A DNA stretch of 64,000 bases. Origin: Callipepla californica brunnescens (Eukaryota > Chordata > Aves > Galliformes > Odontophoridae). Where the stretch lies: assembly GCA_023055505.1 (NCBI GenBank), contig JALIRH010000050.1, positions 186,001 to 250,000 of the forward strand, in the 5' to 3' direction. The position numbers and the translations under genes are program-made. The notes below the pieces were generated by a model. It was not told where the DNA came from. It searched no databases and saw only the letters and a program-made list of their open reading frames with translations. Below are positions 37,453 to 49,781 of this stretch, one piece after another. Numbering within the stretch: the first letter of the stretch is position 1; the number at the start of each line of letters is the position of its first letter.

Positions 37453-39925
37453 TTTTCATTACATGTAACTTTTAGAAGTGTTGTTATAGTAACTTCATTC
37501 ATTTTAAGAGTAAAAATATAAATTTTGTTTTGATATTTAAGCAAATATTTTTACACAAGAAAAAAAAGGCACCAAACTTAGTTTTTATATAACCTATCAC
37601 CTCAAGTTGTATTCAAACATATAACTGAACTGAAATGTGTAACAATCAATTTGCATCACTTAAAATTAACTCACAAGGTCCTATGCAACTGCATTTCATT
37701 TTTCAGGTAGTCATTTTGAGGGAGGTTTATACTGAGATAAAGCTCCATTCTTCTCCAATAAACAGTCAAAAAGTCATCTGTAGAAATTCAGCCACAAAGT
37801 TCTAAAAGGACTTGAAGCTTCATTTATAAAAATTTGCAATGGGATTTAATCACATAGCTCCTTTGAATATTTTGCATATTTTACTTAGCATATTGCTAAA
37901 CTTCATTGACAAATCATATTGTAAAAGAGTGATGAACCTTTTTATGGGTAATGATGCTGAGTTCCATTTAGCCCTCCCTCCCGTGTCTACAAAATTAATG
38001 AAGCTGTGGAAGAGCTGGGATAGTTCAGTAGAGATGGAAGACTCAGAAAAGAAGACTTCCCTCTCTCATAATTACCTCACATAATCCAAAGGAAATGTAT
38101 CTGAATTATTGCTACAGTAATCAAACTAAGGAGGTTGGCCTGCAAAAATTATCATGCTGAAACATGAAAATGAAAGGTTCTGGAAATGTTCTACAGGTAA
38201 AGGTGTTGAGAAGGATAAAACTGACAAGCAAAAGAAGAGCTGAAATACTATGCTTCAAGTAGACCTAAGGAAATGAGTCCAATGCACAAGCACTCTTACA
38301 ACATTCCAGGAAGGAGAGCTGAGAGCAGCATTTCTATTGAGCCATGTTCATGTCACGAGGGGACAGTCTTGGACACATGCAGCAAAAACCATGCAAACAT
38401 AAAGATACACCTGAGGCAAAATATGTCCCTAAAATATGGACTTACATTAGCCCTCCTGGCTTTTTGTAAATCATTTGAATCACGTCTAAAAACAAATATA
38501 TACACATACATACATAAACACATATTTACATATATTTTAAAGGATATATGCTTTCTTAACTTGTCAGTTTAAAAAGCCAGTACATTACATTCTGCCTTTA
38601 AAGTTAATTCAATGTCAAAATTCAAACAGATCAGTAACATTTTTGCACAGCCTGGCAAATTTGCAAGTGTAGGAAGTCAACCTACTTCTGGCTCTTGTGA
38701 TAATCAATTTACTTTGATTACAAAGGCCCGTGCCATTCAGCTGAAGGCACAATGAATATCCTACTACCATCTATTTTCCCCTCTATTTTATTATAAAAGA
38801 TGAGGCTGGTATCTTAAGGCCAATGACACTATTCTAAACTGGGTGTACATCTTAGTTTTAAACAGGAAAAATATGTACAAGGAAATCTGTGTCAAAGGAA
38901 GGGAATACTCAGGTAAAATGACATCTCATTTGAGATGGAGCTTCTGTTTTCAAATAAAGAACAAGGCCAGCAGCATATCTGTAGGTCATCTCTCATGGTT
39001 GTACAGTGGCTCCAACACTGCCTCCCAAACATTAGCAATAACAACAGTTCATTAAATTGCATCACTACCTTCAAGGATGTTCTCTCAGAATATAAGGTGG
39101 CAGTAGCTCAACAGAATTACTATCCAATTACAATGCTATCTTCTTCTCTTTAGATGTAGAGGTATAAGCCAAAGAACTACCTTCCTTTACCAGGGCTTAC
39201 TTTTGCTTACTTTATTTACATGAAACAGTATAGCACTATAAGCAAAGTTCAGGGGGAAATTTTTAACTTTATTAAAAATGATTCCTCTTTAAAACACATC
39301 CAGTAGCCCAAACATAGGTTCTCTGACATTTTCTTTTAATTTCCAAACTAGCCCTTTAATTCAGACCTTGTCTTCCCTATAGACACACCGAGCTAAATAA
39401 CGAGAACAAATCTCACCGGGTAGCAGTCTGCTGTTAAAAGTTAGAGTTGATTTGATTAAACTTTTCTGTTTACTGTATCTCTGTGGCTCCAATTTCTATA
39501 GCTCTAAAAAGTTCTGTTTCTGTTCCAAATTAAAGACACTGCAGCTCGGAAAGCTAGCTTTGCACACAATCAGTAAAAGTGACTTCACAACCGGAGATTA
39601 AAAACTGCTCTTTTTGCACCTATCCCACCTTCCAGCACAACTTCACAAGCAGACCAGAACAGCTGGGCAATGCAGAGTGCCAATAGCACCGTGCTGTAGG
39701 CAGGACCAGCAGGGTTGTGTCTGTCTGGCCTATGGCATCTCCTGTGACATCACTACTAAGCTGCTTTGGACTTTTTTTGGTCAGCAAGTGAGAAAATGAG
39801 GTCATTCTATTGACAACGATAGATGTACCAGTAAACTGCAAATATACTCACAACACTTGGAAAACTTGGAAGAAGACAGAAAAAGCAGTCCAACTTTCCT
39901 AAATTTCAAATAAAAAAGGAAGCCC

Positions 39926-39941
39926 TTTTTTTTTTTTTTTT
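39926..39941. repeat. T16 homopolymer
   Basis: Uninterrupted T run with no associated element seen. Confidence 0.93.
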
Positions 39942-41282
39942 CCTTCTGACTTTCCTGCAGTAATCCAGGCTGAAGTTTTGGTGGTTAATGCTTCAGGTGG
40001 GCAAGTTACTAAATCACTGCAGAGAAATGGCAACACAGGTTTCAGTGGGTTTCCTTTTGTTTTTGCTTGCCCCACTGTTCCTATGTCAGATCACACTGAA
40101 CAATTACTGAAGGTCATTTCTAGAACATTTCTGAGTTGCAAAGACTTTAAATAAGTGGAAGCATGGTTCCAATAACCCACTCTTAATTAAAAATCTTTTA
40201 AGGTAATACTGATTTCCACGTGGATGAAACCAGCTGCTCTCCGGGGTCCTGCAAACTGTGCGTGGTGATCCTGACAAAGGCAGATGGAGCCCTCACACTC
40301 TGCTAAGAGGATGAGATACACAGTTATGATTTGGCCTGTGATCTGCCATGGAACATGGGATGTGTCTGAGTATTACTGCTTTGATCAGCTCTTTAGAAAT
40401 ACTGTCAGCAAGCGCTCCACTCTACCCTTGCACGTGCATGCTGCTTCAAACTCAGGCAGGGAATGATGAGAAAAGGTAGTTGTAATATTTCATTTACACC
40501 TTTGGTGGTTAATGTAGAAGCCCGAAACAGTGTTACAAAGGAATACAGGAGCCCATGAAGCTTCACATCATTGCTCTGAAAAGCAGGCCACTCATTTGCC
40601 ACTGGTCAACATCTTCAAGAACACAATCAATACACTAAGAGAAAGCATCAAAAACAACAACCAAGATCAGATGCCTGAAGAGGCAAGTATGTAGCTGAAG
40701 ACATGTTGGGATCCTGAATATGGATTCCAAAATGTATTGCTGCTAATTTTTAAAGATCCATAATTTGCTATGTTGCACTTGTAGGGATGGTAATGGGGAC
40801 ATACGCAACTATAACAAAGTTGGATTTTATCCTGTCTGCACCAGAGGCACAACAATATTTTCTTGTAAAATCACGAAACAGTGAAAGTAGTTTTTCAGAA
40901 ATGGAACTGACAGAAAAACACTGGAAACCACTTTACAGCAAGGGATGAAGGAACTGAAAGCTGATGAGGTTGAGCACTTCATTGTCCCACAACAGCATAC
41001 GCTTTTAATTTTACAGGCAGAGCTGTTGAAACCTAGGGAAATGAACCTTTCTGTGTTATCATCATAATAAATCACATTTTAAAAAAATCTCTATTTGATA
41101 ATAAAAATAAAATGAAAGTCTTGACTACGGATAGCTCCCCACATTTGCATAAACTCATTCACTCTGTACCAATGGAATGTGCCTAGCAGCAAAGAGACAG
41201 AGACAATATCTATAGTGTGGTCTAAGGGAGATTACTATTTTTGAGGTTTTCAACTGTTAGGAATCACAGAAGACACCCCACC

Positions 41283-41324
41283 CAATAGCTCATTTTATAC
41301 CCTCAATAGCTTATTTTATTTCCT
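41283..41324. repeat. Imperfect 21-bp tandem duplication
   Basis: Copies at 41283-41303 and 41304-41324 both begin CAATAGCT or CAATAGCTT, with ATTTTAT in the middle. They differ at three positions. Confidence 0.88.
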
Positions 41325-41892
41325 CAAAAGAGTAATATCTAGTGTTCTGATTTCAGGATTTGGATGTGAACTGGTTGTTTTCAAAAGTAATGCTAGAGTA
41401 CAGACAGTTTTCATTAACTGCTAGTAAAATATTCTGATGGTGAGAGATGTTGATTGCTATTGTAAATGTTCACTTCTGTTAGAAACTTTCAGCAATGTGA
41501 ACATTTTGATATACAGCCGAGAGGAAAATAGTCTATCTCACTTGAAATATCATATTTTTCTTATAAATAACTACATGTGTGTCACAAGTACACTTATTAC
41601 CCTATTTACTGATAAATGGTCACATCTAGAGCAACTAGAAATCTCTATTACTGAGTACACGATTCAGCTTCCAAAGGATGTCTTGTATACCTGCAGCTGG
41701 CTCTTTGGATGGTTTAAGTGTTTGCACAACATACTGCCAGCAAAATTGTACTGTTGTTCATGAACCCTAACCCTGAACGCTGATAATGAATGTTCCGTAG
41801 AGCTGTGATGATTTACACAGGCTCTGGTAAAAACAGTTCTTACCAAAGCACGTTGGTCTTGGGGCTGGAAACAGGAGTTCAGTGTACATACA

Positions 41893-42445
41893 CAGAACAG
41901 CACCTCCAAAAGTAATACCTCCTAGTTTTTTCTGCTGGTCCTCAACATCAGAGGTGAATGATGGTGGTATGGCAGTAAAGGTTGAACCTTCCCACCGATA
42001 TTTCATTACATGTTGTTGCTGTGTGACAGATGGCAGCAGAGGGGCACTCTGACAGAATGGTGTCTGACATGGAAGTGCATTTGAAGCAAAGGTGTGTCAC
42101 TGAATTCCTCCATGTGGAACAAAATGGCACACACTGACATTCCCTGATGCTTGCTGAATGTTTATGGAGACCAAACAGCGGATTTGAGCACAGTGAGGCA
42201 GTGGGTGGTGCATTTCAGCTGTGCTGACATTGATGTGAAAGACAAGCCACTTCTGGGTGGCCATGCAGATTTTTACGCATGCAGCTCTTGTTCATTGCTA
42301 ATGAAAATGTATAGCTAATAGTGGTTACCATGATGAAAAAGTGATTTTTAGTGGAGAATTAGCTTTATCAAACAGTGTTACTGTGTTTGTATCTGTTGAT
42401 GTTTCCATAGGAATAAATAGGAGGCATTGCTTTCGGAGTGACATA
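41893..42445 (+). mobile_element. Galluhop-type mariner element, internally deleted
   Basis: DNA transposon remnant of about 550 bp. The ends are inverted repeats: CTCCAAAAGTAATACCTCCT at 41904-41923 pairs with AGGAGGCATTGCTTTCGGAG at 42419-42438 (16 of 20 positions), with further weaker pairing outside. The interior matches my memory of chicken Galluhop: CATTACATGTTGTTGCTGTG near 42003, then a decayed N-terminal mariner transposase segment on the plus strand starting near 42069 (EVHLKQRCVTEFLHVE) that breaks by frameshift near 42140. Full mariners are about 1.2-1.3 kb, so the catalytic DDD region is missing and the copy could only have moved with help. TA dinucleotides lie near both ends but the exact target duplication is unclear. 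Confidence 0.88.
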
Positions 42446-45400
42446 TACATATAGGGATAAAATAGGTTTTACATTAATTTAAAAAAATATATCTGTACAG
42501 TTAGAAAAAGTTGAGACAATCAGTCATTCTGACTCATTTCCAAAAATCTTCATCTGCAAGCCCTATCATTTCAGATTTAAATTAGAAAAAACACAAAAGC
42601 CACGACAAATCCTTATAAGCTGGACAGTAAGGATGATTCTTGCAACTAACCTACAAAGGCTTTATTGTCAAGACTTCTCTGAAAAAAGAAAAGAGAAAAA
42701 GCAAATCCTTAATAACAAAATAATCAGATTAATCTATTGTTACCTATGGCAGATACCAGAATCAGTGAATCCGTGGTTTCATCTGATCTCCTCCATCACA
42801 GTCGAACCTGAGACAGACAATTGTCTCTGTGCCGTCTGGATGGTAACTGACAGGTAGTCTCACTGGACAGATGATATTCAAAGGATGGAGTTGGCAATAC
42901 AGTTATTATTTTACAGACTACACAAAGAGTGCTCAGAGCATCTTGTCCAACAAGATCTTAGCTCTGCATGGAAATACTTCAAACACAGATACAAAAAGGA
43001 GTGCTAGTGTTACTTGAAGGCCCACAGTTCAGACAGAATGGTTTCACTGTTCCCCAGTTTCATGTTCTCATATAACAAAGCTGTTCTTGAAAGTGTGAAC
43101 TGAATCTTGGTAGAGACCAAAGTGCTGTTGTAATTCACCCCAGTGCCAATGTATAGGTGGGCTTCACACCTCACATCGCCTATTCTCCCTAGAGCCAAAC
43201 TGCTTAACCTGACCAGGAGCTTCTCAACACAGGAGTTCACTTTAGCCCTGCAGGCACTTCTATCACCCTAGTTTGTACTGCTCAGCAGTCTGTCTTTGAA
43301 CTTTGAAATTACAGTCTATCATTCAGTAAAAATAGCTAGGGTCAATGCTGATGATACGAAATAATAAGACTGTATGCTTCTGAAGGATGCAAGTAACTGA
43401 TGAGATGATCGTGCCCATGCTGCTATTATAACTTCCTTTCTTTTCAGGCTCTCGATCTCAGCATCAGGTTACATTCCCTCCACATAGGGCAGTCCTTCTT
43501 TTACTTTCTAGAGTAAAAGAATTCACCAACTGCCAGCTAAACAATTGGGATGATCTGAGTACTTTGCAAATGATTACATTTTTCCAACAACTCAACTCCA
43601 GCTAGAAGAAGAGAAGAGAGCCTATGGGAAGAAGAACAGTAATTAGGTCTGCCTGACATTTGTTTTCCTATGCTTGAGAAAATATTTTTCTGAAAACTTT
43701 ATACAACTCATAACCATAACTTCATACATACAGTAAATTGTTGGCTGTCATTATCAGTAACAAGAGAGAAGAATTACAGTTGCAAAGCAGCTGCTGTAGC
43801 ATTCAACCATTCTGTTGGCAAGAAAATAAAACTAATGAAAGATTTAAAGGAAGAACATTATGCATGAGGCTTCTCAGACACAATTAAATACAAATTGCAG
43901 CACAAATAAGTATTATAAAACATGGAATTGCAGGTCAAAGACTGAAATTACTAATGTTGACAATCTCTTTTACAGCTTTCTTTCTGAAGTTATATGCAGG
44001 ATGCTGTTCAATAAGTAAAGATAAAATGAAACAGAAGACTGCAAATATTTTCCCCTCATGACTACACTTTAAATGCAGAATTATGCCTCCCCTGTAATTA
44101 CAGAAGCTGCTATTCCATTAACAACTAATATTAGGAACAAGTGGGAAAGCAAACAAGCCAAAGGGAAAAAATCTGCTTCCAAGTATTGTTAAAAGAACAC
44201 CATCCATTTGTAATTGTGTTTACTGATGAAGCTTAATGCCTCAGCGGAGGAAGAAAAGCAAAAACAGTCAAAACTAAGCTGTGTTTTGGGGTCAGGTGAA
44301 GTGGAGTCCTGACAGTATTCTTCAGTAACTTGTGGATGCAATTATTCCTGCAGGCCAAGATCTGATCTGTTTGGAAGATACAATTTCTTGATAATGAGTA
44401 ATAGCAAGAAAGAAAGACTGAGTGCATTTCCTAAGGAAAAAAAAAAGAGCTTCACAGAGGTCAGCATTCTGTCTTTGTTGCCTCTCTTTCTGGAGCACAG
44501 GCAGCAGCTTCAAGCAAATCTGGCACAGCATGCATAGGATTAGTGGTTTTCTTCCCTCATGCATCACTCTGTTACTGACAGCCTTTAGATACCTTTCCTT
44601 TAATAAGGGGGTTGTTCATACATCTGCATTTCCAAGGGGAAAGCTCAGTGTAGTCCATCTTCCTATATAAAGCAATCTTACAGAAAAGAAATTCACCTTG
44701 AGACTTGATTTCACTTTTTGAGGAATGTATGAAACCAAAAAGCACTGTCTTTTTGATCTCAGTTTTTAAAGATTGCAGTAGAACACAGATCCACACAGGT
44801 GCTATCTGAAGTAACGACTATGAATTGAGATATGATGAATTTTCCTATTTTTGCTTCCATAGCATAAGGAACTCTGGAAGCAAAGAGCGGATACCAGCAC
44901 AAGATGTCTGCATACAGTCCTAGTAACTCCTCAAGATCAATGTATTATTTGCTGTGCACTGAAAATAAAGATGTAAAACTCCAAGTGACTAATATCAGCA
45001 TCCACAAACTCCTGTTGCCATGAGCAATGGTGTCCACATGATAAATACTATGCAACTGAGCCAATATTCCTCCAGTAGATGTTAGCATCTCTGAGGAATA
45101 ATGAAGCTCACTCCGCTGTCAAGATCCATTCAATGTGCAAACATATTTCATTATCGAGACAAAAGCCAACAACCATATATTCAGAAAGAAATATGTTCCA
45201 CATACTTGATGAATAGTGTAAAGTAATAAAAAGCTCCTGCTTCACAGAAAGGAATACAGTCAAGAACTTTTTTTTTACTTGTACAATTTTCAATTTAGTT
45301 TTGTAACTACAGAGTTTTATTGATGAAGCATAACTAATTTGTACTCCGAGAGGAGATTAACATAAGATCTTTTCAATATATTTTCCTATAGAGTCATCAT

Positions 45401-46427
45401 GCAATTTGCTGCTGTAAGTAATGAAAAAGAATAATAATACATTCTCAGAAAGCCCATAGCTTGTCTGTAGTACAAATCATCATTTGAAATAACAATTCTT
45501 GTAAAGGTATTTTTAGAAATTGATACCTGTGGAGGTCTTTCCCTCAGCCACTGTGCTTCTACCTGGGTCTTCTTCTCACAGCATCAGTGCAATGAGGCAT
45601 CCTGGATTCACACTGGCCTAGTTAATTGCTGAGAACATCATATTTTAAGAAGCATTGTTTGTAAAAAATGGACCTGGAATATAAAATAAAATGCTTTCTG
45701 GGCTACTGTAAAAAAAGTTACATTTAAAATATCCCTTGTAATATGATTTCACATGTGCCTCAGGTTTGAATACACTTTTTGAATTTTTGCTCAAATTACT
45801 TTTCAGTATGTAACACTATATCTTTAAAGTAGCATTTTAAAAAGTTAAACATTTTTAGTTATGTAAAGTCTTGCAAGTTTTAATCACTATGTTATATATT
45901 TTCTTTACAAACACATAAATGAAGTATTTCAGTGAATTAAGAATGTTCCTTGCTATGTCTCAGTTACTAAATTAATCTCAGTGATGACAGCCAGTAAATC
46001 AGTAAAGACTCCTCTTCCCAGGAAAATGCAGTTTTTGTAGCAAAACAAACAATTATGCACAAGAATGGTTATAACTCTCAAATAAATCACTGTCTCAGAG
46101 CAGTATTTAAACTTCTACAGGTGAGGGTGTTATAGCTACTTTATGTATACACCAACACATCAAACATTTTTCAGGTTACTCCTCTCACTTAAACCACCAC
46201 TCCTTTAATTTTATATAGTACTCATTAAAACACGAAGTTTTGAAGAAACAGATGTATCTGACAGTATAGAAGTGAATTGATCACTTCATGTAATGCCTTT
46301 GCCTGATGCCAACTACTGTGAATATACATTAGCAATAAGACTACAACTGTAGCATTGGATGGTAGTGGATTATTTAGTAATTTTTCTGATTTTTAATCCA
46401 CTCTCAAAGAGAGTCTTATTTACTTTA

Positions 46428-46650
46428 GATTGGATATAAGGAAGAAGTTTTTTTTTACAGAAAGGCTGGTGAGGTGCCAGCACAGGCTGTTAAGAGAGGC
46501 GGTGGATGCTCTGTCCTAGGAGATGTTCAAGGTCAAGCTGGACAGGGCTCTGAGCAATCTGTCTGAGTGAGGATGCCCCTGTTCATTGCAGAGAAGTTAG
46601 ACTAGATGGTCTTTAGGAGTCCCTTCCTACTCAAACAACTCTATCACTCC
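46428..46650 (+). mobile_element. CR1 LINE, 3'-end fragment
   Basis: Plus-strand CR1 3' end. It begins GATTGGATATAAGGAAGAAG and continues with GCACAGGCTGTTAAGAGAGG, GTGGATGCTCTGTCC and AGACTAGATGGTCTTTAGGA, ending CAAACAACTCTATCACTCC. This is the usual CR1 tail order, 5' truncated to about 220 bp. Confidence 0.88.
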
Positions 46651-48259
46651 AGTTCAGGAAAGAGATCGGGAAGCTGCAGCCAGCCCAAGCTCCATCTCAG
46701 AGAACTTTTCCCTGGCACACGTTTTCTGCTTGTCATTGTTACTATCAGAGTGCTGATCCTATCTTCAGGGCAGAAAAGCATGGCCGCAAGATGTACTCAG
46801 AGTGGTGACATCCAGCATTTCCCCTGGAGAACACCAACTGGATTGGCCCCGAAGTCAACTCTGATATCACTGCTGCAGGCAACGAATGGGGACAGATGGC
46901 TCATTTGGCTTTCATTCTACTCAGTAATCAAGCTTACTTCTGGTAGTAATAAAACACAAAGATTCTGACAAAACATTCAGTGTTATATTAACTTTTCTGA
47001 CTGCTCTCATTTGTTTTTCATAATATCAGCATTTGTATTCAAAATTTTACCAGTTGAAATAAGCTTCTGTTTATGCTCACAAAGCACTTGAAAGCATATT
47101 TCTTGGTGTATCCTTGTCACTTAAATTCATTCAGTTAATAATATTTTGAAGTCTATCTGCGTGGATCTAAAGTTCCAAATACTGAGCTGTGTTTGTTAAC
47201 ACCATCCAACCAATCCACCTGGCACAATATTAGTAGCTCTCCTTGCATCAGCATAAACATGCGTCTGCTCACTTGCTTTCTAACAAGGCCTGTGCACAGA
47301 AAATAGAACTATAACTTCTGTGCATTTTTTGAGATAATGAAGTTGTATATATATCAGCCTAAATGGAAAGGGGGTATTTTGCAGCTGACATTAAATGTTG
47401 GTGGTATTTATTTTTGTATTCTTTCCTTACATGTATGCACAACACCTAAATGACCAAAACTATTTTAGGAAATGTTACATATTTTTTTCTGAAGAGTTGA
47501 TTAATCAATTTATTTAGATCAGTTAATTTGTAGAAAAAAGATGACTGAAAAAAAAATGGGGGAAGATGGTGTAAGAGGTAGGAGCAAAAATTTGGTGGAT
47601 ATTTCTGTTTGAACTTAACACTTGAGCACCACAGTGTATTGAGTTTAATGTAAGATGGTTTATAGATAATTGTACAGTTGACAAATTCATGACAAATTCA
47701 AATGCAGAGACCTCCAAAAAGCACATGCACTACCAGGGACAACCAGCAATAAGAAAGAGCACAGCTGCTTATGTTCTATATTACTGAGGTAAAGCACTAT
47801 TTCCTTCTTCAGTTCCCCAGGAAACAACAACAGTTCAAAATATCAAAATGACCTAAAATCCAGAATGTTTAGGACTTCTATCTAGACAGGACTGAGATAT
47901 CTGCAATTATTATACTATATTTTGCCCTGTGCCTGGCTTTGACACATGCATCTCTAGTAAGCAGCTTGTTCTTAGCTTCCTCTCTTAAATACACTATCTT
48001 TCTTCTTGGGTTGGATGCTTTGGTAAAATATTCACTAAATTTTGCGATGCAAACAGAACCCTTCAAGAAAGAACAAAGGTCAATAAAACAAAAAGTAATT
48101 ACTTTTCACTAAGTGGAATTAAAAAAATAATTTTCTCATTTTATTTCTTAAAACTTTGTTTCAATCTGGAGAAAAAAATACTGAAGGGTATTCACACTAT
48201 TTTAGAGACCAGCTCAAGAGTTCATTTCATCTGACACATTGATCTGAGACATGCATGAT

Positions 48260-48278
48260 GATATATATATATATATAT
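48260..48278. repeat. Short (AT)n tract
   Basis: About nine AT units. The 127-codon frame that starts here (48255-48638 plus) begins by translating it. Confidence 0.93.
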
Positions 48279-48782
48279 TTAACAAACAAAAATGTGAGCT
48301 CACAGTACAGGGGACCAGCAGCAAAGCCTTTTTCTCTCATGTACATTGTTCACAGCAAAGACAGAGGTTATGCAGTCTCCATCTCTGAGAGTACATTCTG
48401 CCATAGGTCACAGTTGCATTATGACTATCAAGAAGAACAATTCTTTTTAGCTAAACAAGACTGTTCAGTGTGGAATACTCTGACTTACCATGAGACTAAG
48501 ACTGAAGCATCTAGATACCCAATCAAATGCTCAGTTTCCCATCCTGAAATGCCGTTTCTTTCTAGCAAAAGCCTGACTCTCTCAGTCTTCACAGGCAGAC
48601 AGCCATCCCACTTCTCTCACATGTCCCTGAACCTCTAAGCAGCGGTTTTAAAAACAAAAGAAAGGAGCAAGTCCAAGCCTGCTTCATGAGACTGAACTTG
48701 TCCAAGGGACCAGTACCTAAAGGGAGCTTATAATCAGGAGGGAAAGTGACTTTTTACACAGTCTGATAGTGATTTGACAAAG

Positions 48783-48958
48783 GGAATGGTTTTAAACTGG
48801 AAGAGGAGCTCCACCTCTGGAGACGTTTGAAGCCAGATTGGGTGGGATCCAGCTAAGCCTGATCCGGTGGGTGGCAACCCTGTCCATGGCAGGTGGGTTG
48901 GAAGTAGATGAACTTTAAGATTCCTTCCAACTCAACCCATTCTATGATTCTACGATAA
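48783..48958 (+). mobile_element. Short CR1 LINE 3' end with internal deletion
   Basis: Plus-strand CR1 tail. It begins with GGAATGGTTTTAAACTGGAA and jumps directly to CCACCTCTGGAGACGTTTGA, skipping roughly 100 bp usually found between these blocks. It ends with CCATTCTATGATTCTACGAT, a well-preserved CR1 terminal repeat. It looks relatively young compared with the other fragments. Confidence 0.88.
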
Positions 48959-49727
48959 TATAATGCCAGGCAAAAAGCTAAATATTCCCACTATTTTCTT
49001 GGTGAGAGCTGAATTTTAATTTCCAAAAAAGGTGAGGCATAGATAAGCAACAGCTAAAGCATTTGTCATGGGGAGAAAGGGACCGTCCTAGAATAGATCA
49101 CATTTCACTAGTAGTTTAGGTCTATTTTTTGTTGTACCTTTTGAAAGGTTTCATTTTGTTCTGCTTCATACAACATGAGCTTTCTTATTAATTCCACTGA
49201 GATGACAATATCTTTTCTAGAGTTTCTCAACCCTACTTGGAGATTCCTGTGAACTACAGTTGGTATTTTAAACTCCTGTTCCAAGTATTCAAAAAGCAAT
49301 GAATATATAATTGGTATATTTCTTTTTTCCTGTTTTTTTTTTTTTTACCATTGCTAAGATAATTACGCTCCAGAGACACTATCTGACTTAGCAGAAGCAA
49401 CGCTGAATAATTCAGAAATATGGAATATCAAATGTGCAGAAAGGAAAGCTGTCATGAAAATCCCCAGTGGTCTATTTCAGCTAACAAATCTGACAGCACT
49501 TCAGATACCAGTTCTGCTCTGACTCTGCCATGAGCTACTACTGCTCTACCTATTGTTCTCATCTTTTTAACCTCTTTATTCAGCCCCAACAAGAGAATCT
49601 CCAAACCAGTATATTTTTCACACTGGAATACTTAACTTTGAAAAATGGATTATAGTTACCTAGGACTATTTTTCCATTACTATCATACCTCTGTAAGGTA
49701 TATTGTTAAATTTATTCCTACAGGGTC

Positions 49728-49781
49728 AAAAAAAAAGAAAAAAAAGAAAAAAAAAAAAAGAGAAAAAGAAAAAGAAAAAGG
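49728..49781. repeat. Purine tract, A runs with (GAAAA)n
   Basis: Pure purine stretch on the plus strand ending in GAAAAA units. In the GALNTL6 transcript it is a U-rich, C-spaced polypyrimidine tract. Confidence 0.95.

Noticed and set aside
41764..41775. AACCCTAACCCT resembling a telomere repeat
   Set aside because: Only two units of the reverse-complement telomere hexamer are present, too short to mean an interstitial telomere.
41664..42130. Overlapping minus-strand frames around 41.7-42.1 kb
   Set aside because: They mostly run through the Galluhop element in the non-coding direction.
48255..48638. 127-codon open frame on the plus strand
   Set aside because: It begins inside an AT microsatellite, shows no recognisable domain, and is within the length expected by chance in 64 kb of six frames.
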